Positions 32,525 to 43,452 of a stretch of 64,000 nucleotides of DNA are shown piece after piece. The stretch is from positions 63,111 to 127,110 of the forward strand of contig MU405284.1 of the NCBI GenBank assembly GCA_022836615.1, read 5' to 3'. Each line of letters begins with the position of its first letter. The stretch's first letter is position 1. Below the pieces are notes generated by a model, which was not told where the DNA came from, did not search any database, and worked only from the letters and a program-made list of their open reading frames with translations. Both the position numbers and the translations under genes were made by a program. The DNA is from Annulohypoxylon bovei var. microspora. Lineage: Eukaryota; Ascomycota; Sordariomycetes; Xylariales; Hypoxylaceae.

Positions 32525-33912
32525 ATGGCGCCGTATGATAGCGACTCGTCTGCAGGAGAGGAGGATGAGTTTACCGAGACAAATGTGCTTCTTGGATACG
32601 CATCGAAAGATCCCGGCGACGAGACTATAAGTCGTTTGGGCGGCCGTCCTGTAAGTGATATCTCTGTGTTTCTATATTGCGACCATTGAATACTAATTTT
32701 ATACAGGAATGGCTGGATGAAAATAATCCGCCATCAGCAGCACTCGCACGATGCAAGATATGTAAAGATTTGATGGTTCTTCTACTACAATTGGACGGCG
32801 AACTACCGGAACGGTTTCCCGGTCACGAGCGGCGGCTATACATCTTCTCATGCCGGCGCAAGAGCTGTCGTCGGAGAGAGGGGAGTATTCGTGCATTGCG
32901 CAGTGTGCGGATTGCACCTGGTAGCACGACTGCTAATGCCACCTCAAAGACCACGAAGGACAAGAAAGAAGAGAAGCCAAAGCCAAAAGAAGAAGCTCCA
33001 AAATCGCAACCACCATCTAACTTAGGAGAGACGCTATTTGGCGCCAAAAAGATGGGATCCCCATCCGGTTCTACAAACCCATTCTCAACAACCAGTTCCT
33101 CCTCAGGGGGCAGCAACCCCTTCGCTAGCGCTAGCAACCCATTTAGCAGTCCCTCCGCACCGGCCAATGAAACAAAGCCCGAACCCGAGGCCGAGTCCGC
33201 TCAAGTACCACCCCCAACCACAACCCCAACCGATGACGAAATAAAAGCCCTCCCCAAAACCTTTGCCGAAACCCTCTCCCTCAACACCACCCCGCAACCC
33301 CCAACACCACCCTCTCCCTGGCCCGCCGCGGCCCAGCAGCCAGCTCCCTACCCCGTATCCTACCTCTCAGAAGCAGACTACGAGACGCTCGACCCTCTTC
33401 CATCCGCGGTCCCGCAGAACACGCGCATGGACCTCGACGCGAGCGACAGCAAGAGCAACGGCAAAGAGGACCGCGACGTGTTCGAGTCAGCCATGGACGC
33501 CGCCTTCCAGCGGTTCGCGGACCGACTCTCGCAGAACCCGGAGCAGGCCATCCGGTACGAGTTCGGCGGGCAGCCGCTGCTGTACTCGAAGACCGACTGC
33601 GTGGGGAAGCTCTTCGCGCCCTCAACCAATCCTACTGGTAACGGGGTGACGACGACGGTGGCAACGGGAGGAGGCATTCCGCGGTGCGCGAACTGTAATT
33701 CGGGAAGGACCTTTGAGGTGCAGTTAACGCCGCACGCGATCGCCGAGCTGGAGGCCGAGGAGCTGTCGCTCGAGGGCATGGACTGGGGTACCGTGGTCGT
33801 GGGCGTGTGCGAGCGCGACTGCCGGGCGCGGGGCGTGGCCGAGGGCCAGGTTGGGTACGTGGAGGAGTGGGCCGGCGTGCAGTGGGAGGAGCTGGCGTCT
33901 GGGCGGCAGTAA
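32525..33912 (+). CDS. TSR4: TSR4 / PDCD2-like ribosome assembly protein
   Basis: Exons 32525-32650 and 32707-33912 (56-nt intron) give 443 residues. TSR4/PDCD2 proteins act as dedicated chaperones for the small-subunit protein uS5 (Rps2) and are needed for 20S pre-rRNA processing. The N-terminal domain has VLLGYASKDP...SRLGGRPEWLDE, then CKICKDLMVLLLQLDGELPERFPGHERRLYIFSC with further Cys (zinc-binding MYND-like pattern). A long Pro/Ser/Thr/Lys-rich linker (about 110-260) precedes the PDCD2_C domain: AFQRFADRLSQNPEQAIRYEFGGQPLLYS, then CANCNSGRTFEVQLTPHAI. The C-terminal half is markedly GC-rich. The upstream promoter is shared divergently with the flavin monooxygenase. The identification is firm. 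Confidence 0.95.
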
Positions 33913-34761
33913 TAGTGACGAGGGACTTTGGGGGGGGTTGGGGGAGTGGAGGCGTATGTACCCCATGATATCCGGGCATGAGGTGAGGTTGACGTAGACA
34001 AAAAAAATGGGGCAGGAGAACGAAGAATACACCTCTGCCGGGATGGTAAAACTCCGCTACAGTGGGCATCTTGTATTGCACCTCATAAAATGTATCTAGA
34101 GTTACAAGATATGAATGGCTTATGTACCTATAGTACCAGTAAACAGTAAGTAAGGAAATTATAACTTTATCTTAAAAAAGGTATCTTTACACACAAATAT
34201 CAGTAGCTGATTACATCTCCACCAGTGGAGTAAAAGGCTCCAATTTACGGTTTTACCATCCCGGCAGAGGTGTAGATATGACAATCAGCTTCGTGGGCAT
34301 CACAGCGTAGATGAAGACATCTACTTTTCATGACCCTAATTCTTCTGGGAAATTAGCTTTACCTACCTAGTAGGTTGAATTGTTCTTACACCCAAGAAAA
34401 GCGTTCAAAAATTTTAGACATGTGAAAATTCGAGTCTCGGCATATTAGACGTGGAAAAAAGGGGGAAGCATACGTACGAGACCACGTAAATACGTGGAGA
34501 ACACAGCAATTTCATTCAGATCATCATTTTTATTCATTCCCCACCTCCCGTACCCACCCGTCTATCTACCGACAGCGGGAACGAGAAAGCAGCACACCGT
34601 CAAGTCAAGTCCAGAATCCCCGAGCTGCCACTCGTAACGCCGAAGACGAATTTCCCGTCCTATTTTCCCAAATGCTGGTTTCGTAGACCCACCCGCTCCA
34701 CTATCTACCCCCCGCCGATCACGACCGTAACCTCAGACGCAGACAACCTGGCAAAAACGGA
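33913..34761. other. Convergent intergenic region with MITE-like element
   Basis: 3' flanks of TSR4 and eIF3k. It contains the 247-bp inverted-repeat element at 34028-34274, listed separately. No gene is recognised. Confidence 0.5.
34028..34274. mobile_element. MITE-like element with 24-bp perfect terminal inverted repeats
   Basis: The 24 bases at 34028-34051 (starting TACACCTCTGCC) are the exact reverse complement of 34251-34274. If the outer TA on each side is the target-site duplication, the element is about 243 bp with 22-bp inverted ends, as in non-autonomous Tc1/mariner-type elements. The interior is AT-rich and has no coding frame. It sits between two housekeeping genes. The inverted repeat is certain; the transposon reading is inference. 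Confidence 0.65.
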
Positions 34762-35710
34762 TCATACGGTCTCCTCCCAGGCGCGGCGGATGACCCTCGA
34801 GAACATGTCGACGTTGACGTCCTCGCGGACCTCGCTCTTCTTGGCCTCGTTCTCGGGGTTCTTGGGGACCTGAACTAAACCACCCTCGTCGACCTTCCAG
34901 CCGGCGGTGTCGGTGACGAACTTGAGGGCGGCGGGGCCCTCGAGGCCGAGCCACTGCTCGAGCACGGCGAGCTCGATCTCGCGGTAGGCGTGGCTCACCA
35001 GGGTGGCGATGCGGACGCGGATGAGGTCCTCGAAGCCGTCGATGTCGGTCGTCAGGTCGGCGTACAGGTCGTCCGAGTCCAGCGTGGCCCAGAACCGCGC
35101 GTACTGCGCGCCCTGCAGCTGCTGGTTCAGCTCCCGCAGCTTCGACACCGCTTCGGGTAGTTCTGCCCGCGGGTTCGCCGCCATCAGGTGCGGCGGGATC
35201 AGGTGCAGCGCCAGCGCGAACTGCGGCGACGGGAAGCACGTCAGCGCCTTCACGAGGATGTTGGTGATGACTTCGTCCTTAACGCGGTCGGGGTTGAGCT
35301 GGTAGCTGGCGTTTTGCGGGGGTGTGGTTAGCTTGTCTGCTTCGGTCACATGAGAGGAGGAGAGTGAAGGGAAAATGAGTAGAGCAAAAAGAGGCCAGCT
35401 TGGGAGGGTCAGAGAAAACTAAAAAGGTGACATCCGAACGACGTGTCGTCGTTTCTCAGGTAATAGGAAACGTGAATAATTAAATCGTCATTCCAACCAG
35501 CGAAGGCACAGAAACAGAAACATAATATCAGTAGCTCAAGACTCACAGCTTCAGCAACGTCCGGTTCGCATTAGAATCGGTAAATCTGTTGTCGCACTGG
35601 TGGCGTAGGTAGTCCTCGAGGTTACCGACAGCCTCGGGGTTGTACCGTTCCAGGCCATTTATGATGTTGGTAATCTCCTCGGTACGCTCTTGGGGGTCTT
35701 CGGAATCCAT
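34762..35710 (-). CDS. Eukaryotic translation initiation factor 3 subunit K
   Basis: Exons 35710-35547 and 35305-34762 give 235 residues, the usual size for fungal eIF3k. The intron (35546-35306, 241 nt) is long for this window. The join DSNANRTLLKL|YQLNPD rebuilds a conserved helical segment. The start MDSEDPQERTEEI is chosen over a Met 22 codons upstream because family proteins begin about 20-30 residues before the conserved GLERYNPEAV. Conserved blocks follow: LVKALTCFPSPQFALALHLIPPHL, LDSDDLYADL, IRVRIATLVSHAYREIELAVLEQWLGL (PCI-like/winged-helix region) and the C-terminal NEAKKSEVREDVNVDMFSRVI. The subunit belongs to the eIF3 complex that recruits the 40S subunit; it is often non-essential in fungi. 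The coding region is GC-rich. Confidence 0.93.
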
Positions 35711-36162
35711 CTTGTCGAAGCGAGTCCTTTCACGATGATGGAGATTCAAGGAGAAAAGTCGGATTTGGTGGGGCAACGATCAAGTTGGCGAAGTTGAGGA
35801 AGTTTTGGTTTTGTGCTTGTGCGCGCTAATCCACAACAAGATAAGCGTCTATATCTACGCCTGATAATCTTATAGCCCCGCAGAAAGGCAAATATGTATC
35901 TAAGCCAACTTATTAAGTTAAGACTCAAATCTTCTAAACTCACTTTGTCTGAGTTAAACCAAAAATACATGTCATCAACACAAACTTTATAATTACGAAT
36001 TTCAAGGCAAGTAAACAGGAAAGTCCATTATAATATCCGTATTTATTGTTATTGTTATTGTTATACTACTGGTATCTCTACGCCTCCCAAACCGTCTCTA
36101 ATTCTACTAACTCCTCACCTTGTCCTTTGTCCCAACCAAAATACTCTAGTAAACCATGCTAT
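35711..36162. other. Short intergenic region
   Basis: Promoter of eIF3k and 3' flank of the phosphoglycerate mutase gene. A TTATTG hexanucleotide run lies at about 36042-36062. No gene is recognised. Confidence 0.5.
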
Positions 36163-37929
36163 CTATTCAACAATCAAGAGACTGGAACCGGTCATGTCAT
36201 CAGGAATAGGCAGGCCCATGGCAGTTAGGACAGTCGGAGCAACATCTCCCAGAACACCATCGGTCTTCTTCAACGACCATCCCTTCGGCGCATTGTCCAT
36301 GATGAAGGGGACCTTGTTAGTAGTGTGAGAGGTCTTGGGCTTGCCATCGGGGAACTTCATCTCCTCGGCGTTGCCGTGGTCGGAAGTGATGAATAGGATA
36401 TATCCCTCTTTCTTACAAGCGTCACGGATTAAACCGATAGCCTTGTCGGTTGCTTCGCACCCGGTGATAGCCGCTTCGTACACACCAGTGTGTCCAACCA
36501 TGTCCGGGGGAGCGAAGTTGTTCATGACGAACGGGAACTGCCGCTCACCCAGCCGCTTAGCGACCTGCTTCGCAACGCCATCTGCGCTCATCTCGGGGGC
36601 CTTGTCGTAAGTCGCGACGCTCTTGTTGGAAGGCACTAGATCTTGAGTTTCGTCTCGGGTCTCCAAAGCGAAGACCTTTTCAACACCACCGTTGAAGAAG
36701 AATGTGACATGGGCGTACTTCTCCGTCTCGGCGATATGGACCTGCTTGACGCCTTGTTTGCCTAGCCATTCAGCCAACACGTTGCCCATACGTTGAGGCT
36801 CGAATGCAATCTCGAAGGGGTAGTCGCCCTTGTATTGCGTCATGGTAACTAGATTAATCTTAGGGAAGGGGAAGTCGGGCTTAGGAGAACGGTCAACGCC
36901 TCCGAGCAACTGAGTGATTTGTCGCACACGATCCGATCGGTAGTTGAAGAAGAAGACCTCGTCTCCGTCCTTGATGCGAGCTTCTTGGCCACCAACGACG
37001 ATGGGCTTAAGGAACTCATCGTTCTCGCCCTTCTCATAACGTTCCTTGACGGTCTTGACTGGGTCAGAGCTTTCTTCTCCCTTGCCTAGAATCATACCGT
37101 TTAAGGCAAGCTCGACTCTGTCCCATCGCTTATCTCGGTCCATGGCGTAGTATCGACCGACGACAGTGGCAATCTCACCGATACCAATCTCCTTTGCTGT
37201 TTCGACGAGCTCCTGCATGTAGCCAGCTCCGGACTTGGGGTCGGTGTCACGGCCGTCACCAAAGAAGTGGATGTAGACCTTGGGAACTCCGGCAGCCTTG
37301 GCAGCTTTCAGGAGGGCGTACAGGTGAGTTTGTTTAGAGTGCTAAAGACCAAGTTAGCAACACAACTATAGGGTATTAAATCAAGTCAACGTACCACACC
37401 GCCGTGGGAGACGAGACCACAGAGATGAAGTCGACCAGTGCCATTCTTGGCTCTGTCTAAGACGTTCTTGATGACCTCGTTGCTAGCCAACTCCTCTTTC
37501 TTGATAGTTAAGTCGATTCGGACAACATCTTGCCATACGACTCTTCCAGCACCAATGTTCAAGTGACCAACTTCCGAGTTACCCATCAGTCCCTCAGGAA
37601 GACCGACGGCGAGGGAGGAAGCTTCTAGTTCGGTGAATCCGGTTGGACTCTTGGACAATTCGTCCATGACGGGGGTCTTGGCGGCAGCGATGGCGTCTCC
37701 ATTCTTGGGAGACTCGGCGGAGGGGATACCCCAGCCGTCAATCACGACTGTAAGTTCGCAAGGCGTAAAATATTAGCCAGCAGATCTCCAGATAGATGAG
37801 GATGTAGCAAGCAAAAACGAAGTAATCGGGTTGTCTAGCTCTAGATATCTGAGCAGGAGGGGCAAGGGGCGCGGAAGAAACAGGAGGTTTAGACGTACTC
37901 AGACAGGCCTTTTGCGTTGGTGTAGTCAT
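36163..37929 (-). CDS. 2,3-bisphosphoglycerate-independent phosphoglycerate mutase
   Basis: Exons 37929-37899 (31 nt), 37747-37395 and 37341-36163 give 520 residues, the normal length for the cofactor-independent glycolytic mutase that interconverts 3- and 2-phosphoglycerate with two Mn2+ ions. Motifs: LIVIDGWGI (metal Asp), GNSEVGHLNIGAGR with the phosphorylated nucleophile Ser about 68, FFGDGRDTDPKSG, FFNYRSDRVRQ, VTFFFNGGVE, FAPPDMVGHTG, and the second metal cluster FITSDHGNAEEM with TSHTTNKVPF. The tiny first exon encodes only MTTPTQKACL and precedes an intron of about 150 nt. The enzyme is cytosolic. There is no sign of damage. Confidence 0.96.
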
Positions 37930-38715
37930 TATTGTTCTTGGTAATAGTGCTTATTTCTTTATTCCTTAACAATATAAATCTATTTGAACAAGAGGGGATT
38001 TAGGGAAGAAAAAAGAAGAGAAATGTTGAGTTATTTTCTGCGGACGCAATGGCCTGGAGTTGTAAGTGTTGAGATGTTTCGCATGATGGTGGGCTGCTAT
38101 GAATGGATTATCACCTATGGTGGGGGGATTTTCTTGCTCCGCGATATAATCCGCCTATCGATAACTGTATTATTCCCCTCAGTTTATATATAGAACATTT
38201 AAATACCTCGATATATCTATGTAAATATTGAAGTTATATTGATATAGGTACATTGATTTACTCCATATTAATTTGCAATGTTTATTATATTTCTTCCAAA
38301 CATTAAGATATAAGTTCACAATGCATCGTTTCCTCTGAAGTGAATAGGTAGCTGCAAATGTACGGATAACCCCACTACATCAGGTATCAAGGCTGCTAAG
38401 CTGAAATTTCTTTTGACGTCAATGCACGTCGGAGAGACCCGCCCCAAGCCCAGCGCAACCCTGCCAGTGCTTTGTACATACAATGGTACAGTAGCTACGA
38501 TCGAATCAACATCGACGAGATTACCTTCCTTAACTTCTAGCTCCGTTAATAATAAGTTCGAAGCTGCATCCAGCTACCCGCTTCGCCATCAAGGTTCGCC
38601 TTTACTTAACCCAACATATCAAACTCGACCTTCCCGCCAATCGAGCACCATTGGATGTCTGTCCATCGCGATTCTCGTCTTTAAATCCACCCAACCGCCA
38701 AAAACCACCTCCACA
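37930..38715. other. Divergent promoter region, phosphoglycerate mutase / MED9
   Basis: No separate gene is recognised. An open frame from 38413 runs in frame into MED9, but its extra 101 residues lack family similarity and are more likely 5' UTR. Confidence 0.5.
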
Positions 38716-39216
38716 ATGCCCTCCTCAACACCAACCCCCCACCCCATCGCGATGCCGGAGGGCCTCAACCCCGACACCCTCGACACGCTGACCGAGCTGG
38801 CCGTGCTCCTCAACCGGCTGCGCATGCCGTCCAGCACCAGCGGCAACACGCCGCTCCCCAGCGGCTCGACGCCGCTGCCCCTAGCACCGACCTCCGTGCC
38901 GCTGCTGCAGTCGGGCGCGCACGCGCACTCGCAGCCGCAGACGGCGAACGGGGCGACGACGACGACGAACACGGGCGAGCTGTCGCTGAAGGAGATCCCG
39001 CCGGCGGCCGACGTGCTCAAGCACCGGTTCCAGCGCGCGCGCGCCATGGTGCGCGGCCTGCCCGACGTCGGCCGCTGCACGCGCGAGCAGGAGGCCGAGA
39101 TCGCCGCGCTGGAGGCCCGGCTCGCGCGCCAGCGCGACATGCTGTCCCGCCTGCGGGAGATGGGCGCGCGGTTGGCGGTCGCGGATGAGGAGGGCGAGAA
39201 GATGGTTGTTGATTGA
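38716..39216 (+). CDS. MED9: Mediator of RNA polymerase II transcription subunit 9
   Basis: A single exon of 166 residues. The start at 38716 (MPSSTPTPHPIAMPEG) is chosen over an in-frame ATG at 38413 because the domain begins soon after. The first 90 residues contain a short helical part (LDTLTELAVLLNRL) and a Pro/Ser/Thr-rich low-complexity linker. The C-terminal half is the MED9/Cse2 helical hairpin: LSLKEIPPAADVLKHRFQRA, VRGLPDVGRCTREQEAEIAALEARLARQRDMLSRLREMG, a strong coiled coil. The Mediator middle module containing Med9 links activators to Pol II. The region is very GC-rich. The call rests on the conserved LPD...EQEAEI...LE.R...QR pattern. Confidence 0.85.
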   Translation: MPSSTPTPHPIAMPEGLNPDTLDTLTELAVLLNRLRMPSSTSGNTPLPSGSTPLPLAPTSVPLLQSGAHAHSQPQTANGATTTTNTGELSLKEIPPAADVLKHRFQRARAMVRGLPDVGRCTREQEAEIAALEARLARQRDMLSRLREMGARLAVADEEGEKMVVD

Positions 39217-39585
39217 GCGGGCCGAAGTAAGGGATAGAATCGAAGAGTAAAAGGAGTCGGAGGAGTGGAGGAGGATTGAATAGAGAAAGGCATGGCGTAT
39301 GAGGCAAAGCGAGTCATTGCATTCACATCATTAAGGAGTTCCGGCGTTCAGACTACGATACCACGAAAAGCACTAGGAGACGCATTGCATAGGAGTAAAG
39401 GTTCATTATTGACAAAAACTTGCATACTCCCGGAATTCGATTCCATCCCGGATTACAGAATATGGGGAACATATTAACATGAACACCAACGCCATGCTAA
39501 ATAAACCCTTGCTTGTGCATGAAAGAAATCTTGAACTCGGCAGCAATAGTACATATAACAGGAAGCAATTACGGATTGTGTATCA
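39217..39585. other. Convergent intergenic region
   Basis: 3' flanks of MED9 and the tubulin cofactor gene. Nothing else is seen. Confidence 0.5.
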
Positions 39586-40834
39586 TCAAGAAGCTCGCGA
39601 ACCGAGGACGCCTGCTGTTCGTAATATGTCATCTGTGCTAAGGCTCGGACTCCCGCAAACCGAATTCTTCCAGACATCCGCTACGACGCGCTTGTCTTCG
39701 GGTAAAATGCTCCAATTCGGAGACGCTTCGCTCTTCAACCACTTGAAGTCATCTACCTGATCCCATTGATTCTCACCTTTGAGTTCTAACTGGGATGCCT
39801 GTTCCGGGGTTTATTAGCAATCGGGTTAGTAACAATCACCGAAACCACTTACATAGAATTCAGGCAACGACGCGAATCGCATTCCGGAACAATCCTCGAT
39901 AATAGGGTGACTTGCGCAGTAGAGATATACGTCGACATCCCTACACTCGTGGATGCGAACCTGTCGCGCGGCGACCACGACTATGCTATTCTGCAGACCG
40001 GTGATGTGTACGGGTCCCGCGACGTGGCCAGCGATAATCAAACTCTGCTTGATATTCTTCAATGCCAACCCGGCAAAGGGCGCTCCGGTACTGGTAGGGA
40101 CGGTCATGTCTACAACACATCTCTCCAAGTTCGTCAAGCTACCCGAAGACGTAGCCCTCGAGGCTGTCGAGGGTAGCATGATATGTAACCCAGAGTGGTC
40201 GTATATGGAAATACTCTTCGCGTTGGAGAAACTCGGCTTCCTCACACCCGACTGTTGCTCTACATCCTCGTTGTAGTCTTTGGCGGACGTAGTCGCATTG
40301 TTCGTGGCGTTTATAGCATCCCGCTTCGCTACGTCGAGTACCGGCGACTGCTTCGATCCGACATTACTAAAGGAGGTGCGTTTTCGCGAATCTATCTGCG
40401 TCCCTGCCCCAGATGCTGGCTTCGAGGACTTGGATTTGAATTGGAAACGCGACTTCGGTGCAAAGCTGGCGGTTGTCTCATTCAGCTTTTCGGTGAGAGC
40501 CTTCATAGCCTATTTATACATGAGAATAGGGGTCGGTATTCACCAGACGGTTGGTGAGTGGTACCTGAGAGTACGCTCGTTGATCGTAGGCAGGGACATA
40601 GTCACCGGCGTCTATAACCTCGTTGGACAAGCGAGATATCCCTGCTAATACCGTGTCTATGCAGTCCTGACGCTCTCCGGCTATATGAGATATTGTTGCT
40701 AGGTCATCGATCTGGCCCTGGATAGCTTGTATGGGTTAGTCTACGAGGTGGTCGATCGATACTAGCATAATAAATATCTCACCCGTTATTTCTGCTTGAA
40801 AATAGCGAAAGAATTTCTCTTTAGGGTCCGACAT
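39586..40834 (-). CDS. Tubulin-folding cofactor C (TBCC/C-CAP domain protein)
   Basis: Exons 40834-40783, 40725-40565, 40509-39853, 39798-39586 give 360 residues. Cofactor C completes tubulin heterodimer folding by stimulating GTP hydrolysis on beta-tubulin. The N-terminal part (MSDPKEKFFRYFQAEI...IQGQIDDLA...GERQDCIDTVLAGISRLSNEV) is the spectrin-like coiled coil. A Lys/Ser-rich linker follows. The C-CAP beta-helix domain has LKNIKQSLIIAGHVAGPVHITGLQNSIVVVAARQVRIHECRDVDVYLYCASHPIIEDCSGMRFASLPEFY, with the catalytic-type Gln-x-Arg (ARQVRIH). The last exon supplies WDQVDDFKWLKSEASPNW, the conserved end of the domain. The cofactor is cytosolic. It is the orthologue of yeast CIN2 in function. 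Confidence 0.93.
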
Positions 40835-41901
40835 ATTGCGAGAGTGATGGGGTGGTGGGTTGGATCTGAAAGGGATAAAAATTTGAGTCTCCATTTCGAC
40901 GAGATTATGTGTAAAATAAATTTACAATAAACGTTTCAGTTGTTTCAAAATACCTTTAATTTCGTTACTGTCTAACGTAATATCTAAGACACCAAATTTG
41001 TAGAACAGGAGATCGAACGTAGTCGAAGATATATATCCGTTGGAGTCACTACGGGTAGTACGGAGTAATGAAATATGGCAAACGGGTATAGACAAAGACT
41101 GCCGAAGGTCACGATGATCGGTGGATGGCGCCGCGAATCTTTCCTATAATGCCTGCGCTATGTCGTCGTTTGGTTGGAATGGTTGCAAATGAGTGGCAAG
41201 ACGGTAAGGCAAGCTACAAACAAGAAAGATGAGAAAAGGTCAGAAGCTCTTGGAGAAGCCTGGAGAATGCATACGATAAGACACATGATGGAGGGGCATC
41301 GCCTTTATCGACTGGTTCGGCAACATCCAGCTATGGTGGGGTACATATGACACTTTATCATTGGCCAATACTGTCTTGATTGACTCCACACCTGCACGGC
41401 ACCATACCTCTTCAGGGTCCGTACTACCCTGACGGGAAAGTCTCCCAATCCGAAATCCGGGGGAGTGACGTACCATGCTGGTTGGTCCCTACTCGATGCC
41501 ATCTCCATCATCAGATTTCGAAGTCTCACCATTCGAAGCCCCTTTTTATCATACATACATACATACTTACATAGCTACAGTAGGGCCAGCACACCATCTT
41601 GTTTAATAAAGGCCTAGATTCAATTAGAACCTGTCGATTTCTATTTAGCCTCAAGATGGATGGAAAATCTCCCGATATCGAACGACAGCCTCTGCCAAAT
41701 GGGATAGCCACTATTATGCAGCCCTACAACCAGTAGATCTATCAACACGGTCATCATCTTACATTCACGCTTACTTACCATAGCTAGGACACAACACGCC
41801 GTCAGTATGTCAAAGATGATTGGATTTCGACAAGCTATCAGCATAGAAACCCCAACAACAAAGACCCAATCCTCCCACACCCCTTACCAAACCCCCCCCG
41901 C
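40835..41901. other. Intergenic region
   Basis: Promoter of the tubulin cofactor gene and 3' flank of the DUF8021 gene. Short frames around 41240-41880 show no family signal. A CATA tetranucleotide run lies near 41553-41570. Confidence 0.5.
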
Positions 41902-42711
41902 TCATCTCCCGCAGTTGCGGTTCGTGCAGATGGTAGTCTCATGGATATACCGGATCTTACCCCCCTCAACCCTAAAAAAATTCGTACTCGCAGTCCCATC
42001 CGGCTTCGCGGCGTCGATAAACGGGAAGTCGTTGAAGATATCCAAACCGCCGACCTCCTCGTCAATCACATAGCGACGATTGCTAATCTTAAACGCCGAC
42101 GGGAACTGCGGCATCGTGCACGTATTCGCCGTCGGCTGCCCACTACCCGTGTACGACCCGCCCTCGAGCCGCGCGCACGGCGTGCCATACGGCACGGCCA
42201 CCGTCCCGTCTCCCCAGCTATCAAGGTACGCGTCGCCAGCCGCCTTGATGACGTCGCGGGCGTCGCGCTGGCCCTCGGGAATCGCGTCCCACGTCTCCTG
42301 TTTCGTCCAGTACAGCTGGCCCGTCGCGTTGAAGGCCCAGTCGCCGTCGTTCGCGACGACGGACTGGATCGCCGTGACCTTGCCGTCGGCGAGCAGCATG
42401 CGCGTGGCGATCACGTACGGCGCCTCGTTGGTGGCCGCCGAGATCTCCGTGAACGTCGCGCACGCCACGCTGTCGTGCAGGCTGCGGTTGAAGTCGATCG
42501 TGATGGCTTGGCTCAGCACCCCCGTTGCGATGTCCATCGGCGCGTCGTTCTCGAGGTACGTCATGTTGTCCGCGAGCCCCGGCAGCGCCGGGTCGCCCGC
42601 CGCCACCGCCTGGATGTACGCGTCCGTCGCCGCTACGAGCTGCTCGCGCGTGCATGCTGCCGACGCCTGCGCGGCGAGACCCGCGCCTACCAGTAAAATC
42701 GAGTACATCAT
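41902..42711 (-). CDS. Secreted DUF8021-family protein
   Basis: A single exon of 269 residues. MMYSILLVGAGLAAQASA is a clear signal peptide with cleavage near Ala18-Ala19; the second Met may be the true start. The mature protein follows the fungal DUF8021 layout: CTREQLVAATDAYIQAVAAGDP, YLENDAPMDI, ITIDFNRSLHDSVACATFTEI, VIATRM, VVANDGDWAFNATGQLYW, IPEGQRDARDVIKAAGDAYLDSW, VPYGTPCARLEGGSYTG, and RRYVIDEEVGGLDIFNDF...FFRVEGGKIRYIHETTIC. Six or more Cys suggest disulfides in an extracellular protein. The fold is expected to be SnoaL/NTF2-like; no catalytic activity is established. The gene is strongly GC-rich compared with its flanks. Confidence 0.87.
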   Translation of the reverse strand: MMYSILLVGAGLAAQASAACTREQLVAATDAYIQAVAAGDPALPGLADNMTYLENDAPMDIATGVLSQAITIDFNRSLHDSVACATFTEISAATNEAPYVIATRMLLADGKVTAIQSVVANDGDWAFNATGQLYWTKQETWDAIPEGQRDARDVIKAAGDAYLDSWGDGTVAVPYGTPCARLEGGSYTGSGQPTANTCTMPQFPSAFKISNRRYVIDEEVGGLDIFNDFPFIDAAKPDGTASTNFFRVEGGKIRYIHETTICTNRNCGR

Positions 42712-43452
42712 GGCTCCTAAGCTCGTTTATCGACACGGGATGTTTTAGAAGTTGCAGGACTTCACTAGTCTAAGCACACATACCTAAGTAGGTAAGTAGC
42801 CGGGCGTCGAAGGACGTCGCTTTATTTTGTAGGGGGTAAAGCCGAAAAAGGAGGGGCTCTTGTATTTTTCCTAAGCCGCCTCATTTTGGCTTATATCCCG
42901 GCTTATTAAAGGGGCATGGCAGTTGTGGATATACTGCTATTTACAGATTGACAAGCCAGGTACGTAAAATGCCCTCTCCTCAGTCTAGGCGAAATTGGAG
43001 TATGCAGCTCCTATTACTGTGTGTTCATTAATTGTCTAGCTATTCTGTTCATCGCCACGATGAATTAATTGGCCACCTGCATTGAGTAAGTATTAAGCGG
43101 AGAGTCTAGGCCGTGATATGTTCCCAAGATAGGCCTTGCTCCTCCGTGGTAAGTGATGGTCTGCGGTACTTTAGCCGTAATCTCAGATTGCCGGATTCCG
43201 AGTCGGACAAGGTGCGGCAGTCTATGAACTTCGGTAGTAGCAAGATAGTAAATATTATGGACATATTTTATTGACAAAAGAGATAATCTATCTATAGATG
43301 AATGGGTAGAACAGTCACACTTCAGCAGCGAATAGTCAGACACATTTTTAAAGGGGTCAGAGATATAGTGACTTGCAATTTGTATTCTTCTTATATAGGA
43401 CGTTCTAATATTACTATAGGCATACCTCGCTTATAGATCAAAGATTATTGGT
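42712..43452. other. Intergenic region
   Basis: Promoter of the DUF8021 gene and 3' flank of the MOSC-reductase gene. No gene is recognised. Confidence 0.5.

Noticed and set aside
34733..35239. 168-codon minus-strand frame
   Set aside because: An Arg/Pro/Gly-rich alternate frame of the eIF3k gene.
38413..38715. In-frame N-terminal extension of MED9
   Set aside because: The extra 101 residues show no Mediator similarity and the region looks like promoter/5' UTR; the ATG at 38716 fits better.
41941..42748. Two long plus-strand frames
   Set aside because: Both are antisense to the DUF8021 gene, are Arg/Ala-rich and lack any domain; they are GC-driven shadows.
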